This document shows positions 13,156 through 27,300 of a DNA stretch of 64,000 nt, one piece after another. The position numbers were made by a program, and so were the translations under genes. The DNA is from Tetrahymena elliotti 4EA (lineage: Eukaryota; Ciliophora; Oligohymenophorea; Hymenostomatida; Tetrahymenidae), in assembly GCA_000231825.2 (NCBI GenBank), contig JH720294.1:1711405-1775404 (forward strand), written 5' to 3'. Below the pieces are notes generated by a model. It ran no database searches, had not been told where the DNA came from, and saw nothing but the letters and a program-made list of their open reading frames with translations. Within the stretch, counting starts at the first letter, position 1, and each line of letters starts with the position of its first letter.

Positions 13156-15494
13156 AATTAAATTGAAAATTCTAAATTGCTTATGAACTAATTAATTTTA
13201 TGCACTAAAAAAACTAGATGTCCAAAATCAACTAATAATATCAAAAAGTTTTTTTAATAATTACCTTATTGAATTTGAGTATTCAGAAATCAATAAATAA
13301 GCTGAAAAAAATTAAGTATCAATCCCTAGATTATCAAAAATGATTAAATTTATTAAAAAATAATCTTCTCTTAATTTATTTTAATAATATCTGAAAGGAT
13401 TGGTGGTAAAGAGGATAAATTAAAAGAAATTCAAATAATAATTCTTTCTTTCTAAATAAATTATTATCATTTATTATTAAAAGATATTCTTTTGTTATAA
13501 AGTATGATCAGAAAAATATTTAATTACATTTTTTATATATTATTTAAAATCTAAATTAGTTATCTATCTTTCTAATTTATTACTTAATGAGTAAATAAAT
13601 GTCTTACATAAGTTAGTTAATCCACCATACTTAAAAAGAATATTGAGATTTTTTATTTTAGAATTAAAAAACTTTTTAAATAATTAAGTTCTTCTTTGTA
13701 TTTCTTTAAAAAAGATTTAATAATTCAAATTTATAAATAGTTCTCCATTTCAAATTTCTTCATTTTATTTTGCCTTTCAGATTTTTAGTTTAATAAAAGG
13801 GGTCTCATAGAATCAAAAAATATTTTTTAAATATTTGACTTGGTCAAAGTTAATGAGTTTTGTTGACTTGGATTGAAATTTAAAAAAATGATGACTTCAG
13901 TAAATTATATATTGACTCAATTTCATTTTAAAAAATAATCTGATGAATACTATGCTATTCCCTGTTTTATTAAAGTCTGATTTTTCTTCTAAACAGTTTA
14001 TGTTGGATTTTATTTCACACAATCTATTATCACTTCTTTGATATCTAGATATTCTTTACTAATAGAATTTCTCTCACAAATTTAAAAATTATTATAGACA
14101 TAATTTTGTTTCTTATTTACTTAAATTTCTCACAAATTACTTTTTATGATAAATCAAAATATTTAAAAGAAATTATTTTCAACCATTTTCTTCTTCAAGT
14201 CCACTGTCTTTTTTTTCATTTTCTACTACTTTTTAGAATAGAATACTAATTAATAATTGTATATTAATACTTCAACAAGTTTACTATTATTAATTATTAT
14301 TTGATTCTAAAAACTTCATGTAAACTATTGCTATTCAAAAATTACAAAAAAAATAATCTTCAACCACAATCAAATCATATATATATATCAAATGATAGCT
14401 TATTGATATTTCTTTATAGTAATAATATTACAAAATTTTTGATTAAATATCCAGTTTCTAACCTGAAAATACAATATTTTAAATAAAAATATGAGTAGTA
14501 AACATTTTTAAACTTCTTTAATTGTATACTTAAATATTTTACTAAATTTTAATATTCATGAACTAATTAATATATTTCACTAAATTTATTATATTTTATG
14601 TAATCAAATTAATTAAATGCAAGAACAAAAAAAAATTTTTAAATTATTTTAGGAAATTTTTTAATTTTAAGTAAATTTATTATTAAAATAAATATGATAC
14701 TAAAAGAAAAGTTTCTTTAAAATAAATATTGTTGAGTCACTCCTGTCATAATTCCTAAAAATTTTTGAAATTTAATATTTTAACTTTGGCAATATCTACT
14801 AAAATTTCAAAAAAAATTTTTTTGACCCAATTTTACAAATTCATGGAATAGACTGAGTCATTGACTGGTGCAGTCCCTTATAAATATTAGAAATGGAAAT
14901 AGAATAAAACAAAAAATATAATAAATGTTAAATTTTTTTAGTATTATATTGTTTTAATTTCGCTTTTATTCAGTGTAAGAATTTAGAATATTGTTAACTT
15001 TAAAATTTATTTTAAATTTAAGCTTCAAAAAGATTTTATAAATAGAAGTGAATTCAATGATTCTATCAATTTTTTCTCATTCTACAAGTAAAAAATTTGA
15101 TATTTGATTATTTCAAGAGTTTTTTATATTTTTTTCAAAATAAATTTCCTATCCTAACAATTATTGTAGAATTTAATTAAATATTATTCTTATGATTTTT
15201 CACATTACAACTAAAAGAATTGATTTTTTCAAAAAATAATTGAGTAATTCTTGTATTACTTTTATTTTGTTTTAACAAAACACACATTTGATTTATTAAA
15301 AAATAAATTAAATTATATTTTTAGAATTAGAATAGAAAAATTATATGTAGAAAATATTATTTAACTTTTTATTTTATAATATGGATAAGATAAATTGTTA
15401 ATTCAATTTTTTTATTAACTAATTAATAAATAAGTATTTTTTAATTACTTTTCTTAATTAAGTGTTGAATAGTTCATATAGCAACAAAAGCTGA
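13156..15494. other. Intergenic between the two TPR-kinase paralogs
   Basis: 2.3 kb of very AT-rich sequence with no sustained reading frame. It must contain the promoter of paralog A and the 3' flank of paralog B. Near 14731-14880 there is a slightly more complex stretch with GAGTCA and TGACTGG words, but I cannot identify it. Confidence 0.6.
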
Positions 15495-18400
15495 TCAGAA
15501 AATAGAACATTTTTCTTTATATTCTAATTTTTCAGGGTTTGGATTCTAAGTGATGAAAGATCTACACTCTTCTGCTTTAACATAGTTCGAGTCTACTTCT
15601 AGAACTTTTTCATAGGCTTCCTTTGCTTGATAAACATAGTTTAGTTTTTCAAACGATTTTCCTAAAGCAAAATAGACTTTAGGTTAGCAAAAATCATCTT
15701 TTATGCATTAATTTAAATAAGAAATTGCTTTTTTAAAATCTTTCTTTTCTTCCATTTCTATTTGTGCTAAATAAAACAGTGATAAAGATTAATTTTAATT
15801 TTTTGAAACTGATTTTTTTAGGCATTTTATGGCTTTTGAGATTTCTTTTAGTTTCCAATAAGCAAAACCATAATATAAATAAACAAGGCTTTCTTCCTCA
15901 ACATATAATGATTGAGCTTTTTTGAGATATTCTATAGATTATGTATAGTTTTAATGATGAATAATTTAGATTTCTGCTGAGTGCAAATAACTTAAGCCAC
16001 TTGATGGATAATATTTTTGCATTATAATTATTGTTATTTCAGCTTCATTAAATAATTCTTAATCTACTTATAATTTAATTATTGAATCTAACAGTTTAAC
16101 AGATGGTTTATGAGACAACAATTAGATTTATTTTAGCATAATTAATTATTGCTTTTTATCTTTAATTTAATCAACTTGCTTCTCCAAATTTATTTTTAAT
16201 TAGCCATTTGCTATTAAATTTAAGCTCTTCAAGGCATCTTTATCAAGTGGATACTTTTATAAGTACTATTGAAATAGCTCACATGATAATGTAGGATTTT
16301 AACTTGAGTAAAGATTAGCTAAGTCTAAAAGAGCGTCTATCCTTTCAGTATTAATTTATCTAACAATTTTCAAATAATTAATTGCTTCTTAATATCTGTT
16401 TTCTCTTTTTGAAATTTAAGATAAAAGATAATAGGCTTGTTCATGGTTAGGTTATATTTAAACAGTTCTTTAAAAGTAAGAAGCAGCGAGAGGTAATTCA
16501 TTTTTATGATAGTATATTTAACCTAAATCAAAATATGCTTTGTAATCATTACTAAAGTATTAAAGGTATTGCTTGAGCATCTTTTCAGAATATTCGTAAT
16601 TCTTAAAGTGAATGTAAATAATAGCAATATTGTAATAGACTGAAGTTACTGCATTGTTTAATTCTAAAGATTTACCATAATATTTTACTGCTTCATTATA
16701 ATCAGTTTTATAAGTTTGATAAATAAAACCTAGTTCATTATAAGCTCTAAAATCTAAGGGATTTGTTGATATGATATCTTTAAAAATATTCATAGCCTCT
16801 TCTATCTTATTCAAAGACTTAAGCAAAATTGCTTTGCTATATCTCAATTCTAAGCTATTTGGGAATATTTAGAGAAATTTCTAGAGATGCTCCTCTGCTA
16901 ATTAGAATTAACTTTTTTCCAAATAAATATTGACTAAATGAACCATGGATGTCTCTGATTAGTTGATTTCTAATTCTTTTTGGTAATATAATATTGCTTG
17001 ATCTTTATCATTAAAGTACACATTTTCTATATAAGCTAATCTTTCATATATTTCGATTCTTTTAGGATTGATAATAATTAAATCCATCAATTCAGATTTG
17101 GCTTCTTAAAATTATTTTTTTTCTATGTGTGCTTGGATCTTTTGTAATTTGAAACTCTCATTAATAGGATTGTAGATAAGAGCTTTCTAAGTAATCTTAA
17201 TGATTTCATCATAGTTTTTAAATTTACTCAATTAAAGAATTTTAACTATTCTTTAGTAAGATCTTTCTTATATTGGGTTTTTGTTAATTGATTCATAGTA
17301 ATGTTTTAAAGCAAGCTCATCTTATTCCTTTAACTCATAATTTAAACCTTCTAGATATAAGCTATCACATTCTTATTTGTTATCTAATTATTACGCCCTA
17401 CTAATATATTCTTGAGCTGATTTTCTATCATTCCTATGTAAATAAATATTTCCTAGTTCTATGCATGCCGATGCTGCTTTAGGATTGATTTATAATGTTA
17501 ATTTTTAAATTTCTTCTACTTCATTAAACTTTTTTTGATATTTTTTTATCTCAGAGAGATAAAAGTAAGAACTTACTAAAAATGGATCAATATCTATTGA
17601 TTTTTAAAAATATTTTATCTTTTTTTCTTAGTCTTTTTTAACCCTACCCAATATCTGATTAGCATAACCATTGTCTGAATAAAAGGTTTTCAATTGTTAT
17701 TTATAGTACTATAATTGAGACATTTCTTTTTGTTAATCAAAGAGTATGACTAAATTTGAGAGCGACATCAGCTCTTTCGGACATATGCTAAGAGCTTTGA
17801 TATAGCATTCTTGTGCCTTATTAAATTATTTCATGTATTATTAATAAAAAAGTCCAGCTCTACTTAGAACAATAGGATCCTTAAGTGAATTAAATTCAAT
17901 TGATTTTTTTATCTCATCTTATGATAAATTTAAATTTTGAAAATTCTTTTAAACCAATATAAGAGCGTGAAGTGAATTTAAAACAGGAGATTGAGGAATT
18001 TAAAGCTAAGCTTTAAAAATAGATTTCTCACTCTCAATATAACTTTCTTATTCATAAAATAACCAAGATTATATGTAAAAAATCCTCCAATAAGAAGGAC
18101 TAACAGTAAGACAAAATTAAATATTTTTTTCTATTTACTCAAGATTCATAAAGCTTTTTTACATCAAATAGCTTTCACAAATACTAAGATAGGCATCCAT
18201 GTTATTTTATTGCAAAGTAATCACTTTTTAAAGATAGCTTTGACCTCTTTCAAAATTACAGTTCAATTTAATCTCTAAATGTCCCAAAAATAACAAGATT
18301 TCAATATTGTCAGAATTCTAATTTTACACTGTATTGTATTTTTAATATAAATCTTGAGCTTCTAAGAAGTTAAATTCTAATTTTGTTTCACTTTCATTTA

Positions 18401-19493
18401 TCTAAGAATTCAACAAATTTTGCTAAGGAATTTCATTTATCTTTTTTTCAAAGAGTTATTTATTTACAAACACAACAGCTGTTTCTTATTAATCTTCCTA
18501 AACATAAGAATTGTTTTTATATTCTTCATGTTGATAATCAGATATTAATGTTTTTTCCTCATTTTTTTTTGGAATTAATTAAATGTCTTAGTTTTCTTTT
18601 ACTTCTTCATCTTCTGAGAATATCTAGTAAATATATTCATTTATTTGCTTAAATGAAGGTCTCTTTTTATGATCTTTGATCAGAATTTTTTTTATAAGCA
18701 GATTTGCTTTTTGGCTAATATTAGGAGCATCTATAATTCGAAAATCTTCATGAAATGAATTTGAAAAATGACTTATTGGAATACCTCCTAAAATAGATAA
18801 ACAAACTCCCAAAGCCCAAATATCTCCTTCTTTTGTTTGTTTTATTTAAGGTTTTTATTCTTAAATTGCTTGATGGATTTCTGGAGGAAAATAATATATT
18901 ACTCCATTTATATGGGAAGTATATAGTATTTTACTTCTAAGATCACTGTCATATTTTCTAGCAAGTCCAAAATCACAAAATTTCACTTCATCTTCAGCAG
19001 TCAAAAGTATATTTCTCACAGAAACATCTCTTAAAACATAATCTTTATTGTGCAAATACTCTAATCCTTCTACCATTTATTAAACAAATTTGCAAAAGAC
19101 CTAATCAGAAATAGGGTTTTTTCCATTCTTCATGATCCAGTCATTAAGAGATTATTTACACAATCTCATTTATATAAAATGATAAAACCCAAGTACAAAA
19201 TCAGAATATATTTCTACAATATTTTAATGTTTGCATTATTTCATTAACATTGCTTCTTCTTTACATTACTTAAGTAAACTTTAATTTACATTTCCTGTTG
19301 TAGGATTTATAATAGATTATGCCTTTACAGCATATTTTTAAGACTCATTATTTGCATCTTAAACAAATAAAACTAACCCAAAACCACCTTATCCTCCAAA
19401 TTTATTTATAGTTTTTAGCTGATAATTATCCTCTAATTGTTTTGCTAAATACTCCAAAGTGTCATTTAATTGATCTTCCTCACTATCGCTCAT
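15495..19493 (-). CDS. TPR-repeat protein kinase B
   Basis: Intronless, 1332 aa (ATG at 19493, TGA ending at 15495), one residue shorter than its downstream paralog and collinear with it. The kinase core is nearly the same: GGQGGFG loop, YAVKAQS, LRDVSVRN (His of HRD replaced by Leu), CDFGLARKYD and YYFPPEIHQAI. The linker after the kinase is Glu-rich and clearly diverged from paralog A. The TPR-like array fills the rest, for example AMNIFKDIISTNP and AVKYYGKSLELN. The C-terminus EYKEKCSIF matches paralog A, and its last four residues form a possible CaaX motif. Both genes are transcribed leftward with 2.3 kb between them, so each probably has its own promoter. Function beyond a kinase with a TPR scaffold cannot be inferred from sequence. 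Confidence 0.9.
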
Positions 19494-20019
19494 ATCTATT
19501 ATAATTCTTATGTCACTTTTTTCTCAATTTGTCTTCAAAAATTAATTTATTTTTTCTAAATATCCCCTCTATCTGATTAGAGTGTGAATATTTTTGATAA
19601 AACTTGATTAAATACTATTTTCTTTATTAAGTTCTTCACCACAAATAATGATAAATTATTATTATTATATAAATTTATATCTATTTACTTAATTTCAAAC
19701 AATAGTAAATATTTTACTAAATCATCATTTATTTTGAAAAAAAGATAAATATTAAAATTATTTTAAAATTTTTATGATAAAACTCTTATTTATTTTTTTC
19801 TAATTTTAGACTATACACAATTAATTTATTTATATATTTACATAAATCTTTTGAATGACATGTTTAAAATGTCCACATATATCATGCTTTATGATTCTTC
19901 TCTCGAAGAGATAAAATGTAGGAGTCGGGGAACAAACAACTCTGATAAATATAAGAGAAAGTTAATAAATTTTAAATTGAAATAAAATATTAATATTAAA
20001 TTAAATGAGTGGTTATATA
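19494..20019. other. Intergenic, AT-rich
   Basis: Presumed promoter region of kinase paralog B and 3' flank of the Gln-rich gene. A short less AT-rich stretch (about 19895-19945) contains AGGAGTCGGGG. No gene or recognisable RNA is seen. Confidence 0.55.
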
Positions 20020-22047
20020 TCAATTATAGCTGATTGTATTATTATGATTTATTTTAAATTTGTCATATTAATGAGGAATATGTATTGTGTTATCAATTGA
20101 GTTAAATATTTTTGGACTAAAATAATTGGTAACAAGAAGCTATTTTTCATTATCTTTGAAAGGGGTTAATGTAAGCCGTAGCTCTTAATTTAAGTGGTGC
20201 TTTTCATTTTTAGGTTTCTTATAGATGCTGTATTTATCGGACATTCCTGGAAGATTATATTCACCAGGGCCTGGATTATCATCTTATTGGATACTTAAAA
20301 ATCTATTTGAAGGCTTTTACATTTCTTAAGAGAGTTATCTCAATTTTTATTAATTAAAAACTTTTTTATAAGAATACCTACTAATAATGTTCTAAATTTG
20401 CATCTCATCATCTTAATAGTAGTCTTAAAGTTTGGATGACATATTTTACTCTACTATGTCTTTTAAATATTTTTTAGCTAATTTTTCTTTTTAAATTTTT
20501 CCAACTTGATTAGCATCTTAGGAGGTATTTAAAACGCTCTTATTGCTTTTTTAATAACTATCAATTGAAGCATAATTATTATTTTTAATATTATTTATTG
20601 TAAAAGAGTTTTAATGTCTCAGAATTTGTTTTTTTAAAAGGAGATTTTTCCCACTTTCTTGAGTCTAAAAATGCTTGTTAGTTCTGTTTTTCTATTCGAA
20701 ATTAGAGTCAATTTGCTCTTTTTATTTGTTCTCTTGCTTTATTTTTTCTTTGACTGATTGATTATTTGATAGAATAATTTATTATTAATCAAATTAGATT
20801 AAACTAATATCTAATTTGAGCTATTATTAACCTTACTTTTTTACTTTTGTTGGGTTTTAAATATCTTAAATTTTAACTTCTTACTATTAAAATAATTATT
20901 CTTTATTTAATCTTTCTGTTTATTTTTATGGAATTTATTCTTTTTAGTATCTTGTGTTAAGGATCAGACTGACAGAATCTTCAGTTTTTAATTTAGTTTG
21001 AATAAGATCTCTATTAATTGTTTTTAATGCATAACTTTCAGGGGTATCAAAAGCTTCAAGAGTTTTCATTGGTTTTACAGATAAATCTTCATTATTCTTT
21101 AAGCCATCTCTTTTGTTTAATTGCTGATTGTATATTTATCTGTGTTTGAAAACAGACAGCGCTTTTCTAGTTGAGAAGCTTTCCTTGTTTGGATGCTAAC
21201 CAATAACTGAATTAGACAAATTTTTGGGTGAATTTTAAGTAATCTCAGTAGAGAGCTTTTAAAATTAATTTAAAGCTTATTCTTGATATGAAGACTAGTT
21301 ATTTGAAGATGCTGCTCTTATTTAGAATTTATGTTTGACTTGATAATTTGGCTTATTTTAATTTTCTTGAGTATTTGATTTTGTGCTTTATATTTAGAAT
21401 TTCTATTAATCTTAATCAATAGAAGATAGCACAGATAAATTAAGAGGAGAATTATTAAGAAAAGACTCCATTTAGCTTCCTTTACTGTTAAGAAATAAAT
21501 TCCTCTTATTTTACTTTTTACTATTTAATGATTGCTGATTTTTAAGAGTTTAGTAAATATTCTCATATATTTATTGATTTTTATGTTCTCTTTTACTTAT
21601 CTTAAATGGATTTTTGCTTTTTTTTGATGGTGTCTCTTCTGGAGAGATATTTTTCATATAATGTCCAAATGGGCTTGCTAACTCCTTTTTGTGAAAATAA
21701 TAACTAAGTGGACTCAGTAATTCTTATAAATCTGGGCGTACCTACATAGACAAAGACTAATTTTATTTATTTTCTTCTTTTGATTTAATTTGGGAATTAT
21801 TTTCGTAAGTAGGAGAAAGAGTTAATTTTCTATCTCGCTTTTGGAATCCATTTTTCAAAACATTTTAGTAGTTTGTAATCTTTTTTTAGAAGATATTTAA
21901 CTACCTCTTTTCTTGGCTGATATCATTTAAAGAAGCATCCAATTTATAATTAGAGGTATTTTAAATTATTTATTCATATTTTGTACTCTAGTTTTTATTG
22001 GTTTACCCATTTTAAGGTAAATCACTATTTTAGTCTTCTCTATCCAT
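20020..22047 (-). CDS. Gln-rich protein with one SHIPPO/STPGR-like motif
   Basis: Intronless, 675 aa, ATG at 22047 (MDREDQNSD) and TGA ending at 20020. Composition is dominated by Gln (mostly TAA), Asn, Ser and Lys, suggesting a largely disordered protein with some coiled coil. Near residue 590 is DNPGPGEYNLPG, matching the Pro-Gly-Pro-Gly-x-Tyr signature of sperm-tail PG-rich (SHIPPO, ODF3-type) repeats that bind axonemal or cortical microtubules. Only one copy is obvious, whereas true family members have several. A cytoskeletal or ciliary role is therefore a guess. It lies in the same orientation as the kinases but ~530 nt away, so no operon is implied. The C-terminus is NNTISYN. Confidence 0.75.
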
Positions 22048-24376
22048 CAAAATGAAAAAATAAAAATTTGCATAAATATTATAAAAATTTTTTGTGAGCT
22101 ATTTTTAATATTTTGTTTACTCGAAATTATATGAATTACCTCAATTAAAAAACTTTCTTTCTCAATTTATGTCTATTATCTCTAATTACAACAAGATATT
22201 TCGGCTTATTTATTTTATAAATATTTACCTTAATTAAATATTAGGTAATTGATATTTCAAAATATTATTTAATATACCTTGAGTTTACATCTATCTCTTA
22301 ATCATTTCATAATATTCTTTCAATCTTTCTTATCTTGAATAATATAAATCCATTCATTTCTACCACTTAAATTTTGAAATAAAATATCTAATTTGGAATC
22401 TGAATTATTTTTATTGAATTAAAAAATATATTTATGATATTTTTATTTCAAATAAAAATTGTTTAATTTATAACATTTTACATTCAAATTTATCAAGATT
22501 TTTTAGACAATTATTTGTATCTTTTAATTGCTCAAAAAATAATTGAATTTTACAAATTTAAAAGTTTTTTAAATTCAATAAAACTGAAAATAATTTAAGT
22601 TTTTTGTGATAACCTTTCTAATTAACTTTAATAAGATATCCTATTTTTATTCTTCCTAGTTAGTTTTATATTAAGAAGAAAAAAACTCTTTTTTATTTTT
22701 AATTATAATCAGTTATTAGTAAAATAAATGGAAATAAAATTTTGTTCATCACCCCTTATTTATTTTTTGTTTAAAATTTATCAAAACAAACCTTTAATTT
22801 TGAAATATTTATTTATTCTTTTTTATTAATTATTTTTAATTGAAATGATTAATAATGATGTTTTCATATCGGGCACTGAATAATTAAATCTAAAGAAATA
22901 AATAAATATTTTTAATGTTAATTAATTTAATAAATTTTTCTCTAACGCAAACCAATATTAAATTCTATTAAGAAGAGCAATATTAGATTATTTTTTATGG
23001 ATAGAGATATTTGTAAAGAAAATAAATTAAAGATTGAAGAGATTGAAAAGGAGTTTAAAAATTTGATAAAGTTTTTTTTTCGCAAATTATACAGAGAAAA
23101 CAGTTGAAAAAAATATATAAAGTATGAAGAGTAAATTATATTATTAATGTTATATTTTTCAATACTATTAAAATGAGGGTGTGTTATTATTGAGTTTATT
23201 AGTTTTATTTGATCTTTCCATGCTATCATGATGATGAGGTAGGTGATTAAATTTGTAAGAATTAGAAAATTATAGATTAATTGATGATGTATGGTTCATT
23301 AATTTTAATTAGTGATTAAAAAGAGTTTCACTGAATTACTATAACTATTATGCAAACTATCTACATATAATTTTGATATTATTATTATTGTTTATTGTTA
23401 TTATTTATCTATGTGATTTTTAGATTGATTGGTGAGTTTATTTTTTTATTTGTGAATTAAGATGCATGTGTGAAAGATATAATTATTATGATAAAGGAGG
23501 CTGATTGGATAAATCTTTTTTCTAATTAAATTTGAAAAAATGTATTTCTAGAATTAAATTTATTTTTATGTTATTTTGCATGCTTGCCCTTGCATTTACA
23601 ATTTCTTCTTTTGTTCCATTTTAATAATATGGAAGAATGCAGAAAAAATAACAAAAATAATATTGAAATGAGTAGATTTTAAGTCATTTTAGAAAATTAT
23701 GACAAAATTTTCAGTATCTAATGAATGAATAATCAAGTTTTTCAGTTCATGAGTGATTGAATGTCCTTCTTCGTTTTTTAATCCAATACTTGCTTGCTTA
23801 TTGATTTCATTATCTATTTAATTATTTATTTCTTCAACTTCATTTTAAGTTTCAATCTTATTTAGGATAGATTAATGATAAGTATAAGAAAATGAGATAT
23901 AATGTATTGTCTTTCAAGCTAAATCAAAACATTTTAAATATTTTTTTGATAGTTTGTTTTTGGTACTATTTTTGGTACTTTGAAGCTATACTTACTTGAC
24001 TTTAAAATCTTTTTAAAGAGTTTTGGCTAAAGTTATTATTTTTACTTAGGATTACTCTGCTTTATTAAATTTAGATTACATCTCAGTCTTTCAATAAGTG
24101 AAGAAATATTTAGCAATTTTTCTTGAAAAATACTTATTAAAGGTGTAATCATTTTTTTATTTACCAGCTAATAAAGGCATATTGATAAGGAATAGGAGTC
24201 CCAGAAATAAATGAGCTATGTAGAAAGAACTATTCAGAAGAAATGACATTCATTATAGAGAGATTTGAGTGTGTTGAGTGTATTAATTGCGAAAAAAGTC
24301 AAATTATTGTTGATATATTTCAACCTATTTATCAGAGATAAGTATGTATATAATAGTATTTTTAGTTTAGTATCAA
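22048..24376. other. Intergenic, AT-rich
   Basis: 2.3 kb between the Gln-rich gene and NOT1, both on the minus strand. Mostly low-complexity A/T. A small TGA-terminated + strand frame of 36 codons (22997-23107, MDRDICKENK) is present but unsupported. No RNA gene or strong repeat was found. Confidence 0.6.
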
Positions 24377-27300
24377 TCATTTGCTTCTATAATTAACATA
24401 GTTGAGGGGATTTATAGCACCTCCAATTTGTTGTTACTGATTGAGCTATTGCTGTTATTGTTGATATTGTTGCTATTGTTGTTATTGCATCATCTGGTAC
24501 GACATACTATTCATATGCATTTACTAATCAATAGCACCCATATCTTGAGATTATATATGTTGACCAATTTATTATTGTTGTGGTTGCTATTGCTATTATT
24601 GAGGTGGTCTCTATCTGGGTGGTTCTTAGTAGATGAAGCGGAAAACTTATTTTAATTCAGCATCTCTGACAAATGGTTTAGATCTGAAATTAGAATTAGA
24701 CTTAATTATCTCAATAAAAGTATAGATAATACCCCAAGGATGAGGCTTCTATACAAACAATCTCTCTACAATAATACGAATAGTCTACTCTTGAATGTCA
24801 TTGATATTTTGTTCTTAGAAAGTCAACAAAATATATTTAATGTAGAACTTTGTAATAAAGTTAGGATATCTCACTTGATTGATGATCAAGTTCAAAATTA
24901 CTTCTCTCATTTCGTAGTGGCTTGTTTTAAGCAATTTCTATTATTTTTGCAAGCAAAATTTATTAATAAAACCAAAATGTCTTTAAAATAGATATAATTT
25001 TACAAGTAAGAAGTTGTACAAATCATTATTAAGAGGAATTGTTTTGATTTCCTTTCCTGAATTTGCAGATTGCTTGTATAAATGTAAAGGAATAGCCAAA
25101 ATGAGTACATTAACTGCTTTCTGATCAATGACAACTAATTAATTTATTAAGAAGAAATTTGATTTTATTGAATAAATATTAATTTAGATTTGTTTTTACA
25201 TTGAGATTTTTCTTTAAGAGTCAATTTAGAGCAAATAGTCTTGAAAATATCTTCGCTCTTAGTGCGTAGATAATTTTGAAGATCGTTCATGAGATCAACT
25301 TAGATTTTCTCATTGTAAACGGGATAATCCATCACTGGAGGATTTTTAAAATCATCATTGTTTTCAAAGATCTATTTTTAATTTAATTATTTTTTAAAGG
25401 CATTCAAATTTAAATATCTAAATAATGAATTACTTATTCGTTTTTGTTCGAGAATGGATCAGGGGGCTTCATGGTTTTAGGGAAGGCAGCAAGGATGATA
25501 TTTCTAATTTAAATGTAATTCTCAGGTATTTCATCACACAAAGAATTGGAATATTTAGCTAAGAAATCAGGCCAGTCATGGAGCAAGACAAGTAAAATAC
25601 GAATAGTGCCTCTATAGAAAATCTTAATGTATTCTAATTGAAGATTTTCTTCTTACATGATTTCTTTAAAGAATTTGATTAAGTCAATAATGAGCTAGCT
25701 GTATAATCCCCATAATTCTTCCTATAATAATTAAAAAAATCATTAAAATTTGAATTCAATTAAAAAATAAATTTATTACCTTTTCCATTATGACTGGCAT
25801 GAAATAACGATTTGAAATGAGTTCAAGCCATGAGAAAGCAAATCCTGGGTATTTTACAGGAGAAAGTTGATGGAAAATGTTAGCCAACATGCTGTAAGTT
25901 TCAGAAATTTCATTCTTAGAGAAGTCGTATTTAGGTCTCTAGTTGTCATAGATTAAGTTGAAGAAGATACGGAAGAATGGACGTTGGTTGAATTCATACA
26001 TGTCAGTTTCGTGATACTTAGTCAATGTGATGAAAATACTGTCAAATATTTGATTGAGCAATTACTTCTTGTATTCAATCTTAAAGGTCTTTTGAATTAT
26101 TTCAATTAATTTTGTGAAGCAATCAACACAAGTAAAGTCCATGCTTGTAATGTTTTAAATATTGTTTTTTTTATTCTTCTTTCTATTTAATTATTTTTAA
26201 AAATAACTTAATATTTTAACTTTGAGTTAACTAATTTTATTTAAAATTTATATTAATATTTACGCGCTTTCTAAGGAGTAGTTGATGCAGATATCAGCAA
26301 AGTAGACAAAGAACTTGAGAGAATTTTCATCATGGTTATCAAAGATATTGTTAACAAGGGCTTAAATGTATTAACCAATTTGACCTTCAGTTGACAATGA
26401 AAGCCATTTTTCTACCTTTTCTTAAATTTCCTCATATTACTTCTTATCGAAGTTACCATAGAAATTGGTAATAACATCAAGAGCACGCTCAAAGGTTATT
26501 ATATTGTTTTAATTATTATTGTTTTCAGATGTAATTCTGTTGAGATCCTATAAGAATTAAGAGTAATGAGGAGGAATGTCTTGCTTACTTGACATAGTTA
26601 ACTTAAGAGCAATAATAGAGTCATTAAAGTCTTAAGGAGTATATTCCTTTTTATCAAAGATCAACTCTCTCAAAGCAGATACCAAGCAAATAATCATATC
26701 ATTGCTTTGATTTCTAGAAACAAGAAGTAACATAATCTTTTATTAATAAAGATGATTAATAAAAAACAAATAAAATAAAGAAAAAGATAAAATAATTGAA
26801 TGAAAGAAGGAATAAATGAATGAATGGAAGCTATTTACTTCTTGATATTCTTTGTTAGTTATTATTTTCTTGATAAAAAGACTATTCAATATAGTATGAA
26901 GAGTTGTCTTGATGAGATTATCCAAAGGAGCGTTATTCATTAAGCTGTCTTTCAATAGTTTTCCTATTTTGTCTTTTCCTTTATGTTATTCACGCAATTT
27001 GTCAAGAATTTCAACATATAATCTTATCTTTGTTGAGACTTCGCATTAGTACATCATTTAGAAAATTAAATCTATCAACTCATTATATAACTTGTCAGAG
27101 AACATAAGCTTCTTGAAGAATCCTTCAATAGGTGTAAGAATTATATTTTCTGGTTGTTCTGGACTAAAATTACTAACAACTATTAAATATTAAATCAAAT
27201 TATTATCAAAGTTATTTATTCATTAATTAATTACTCTTTTTGAAAGATTCAAGGGTTTGAGAATTGTATTCGCTAATCAAGTTATCATTATTTAAAGAAG

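Noticed and set aside
22942..23229. Minus-strand Ile/Asn/Phe-rich frame and a 36-codon + strand frame at 22997
   Set aside because: Composition is what AT-rich DNA gives by chance; no motif, splice site or neighbour supports either.
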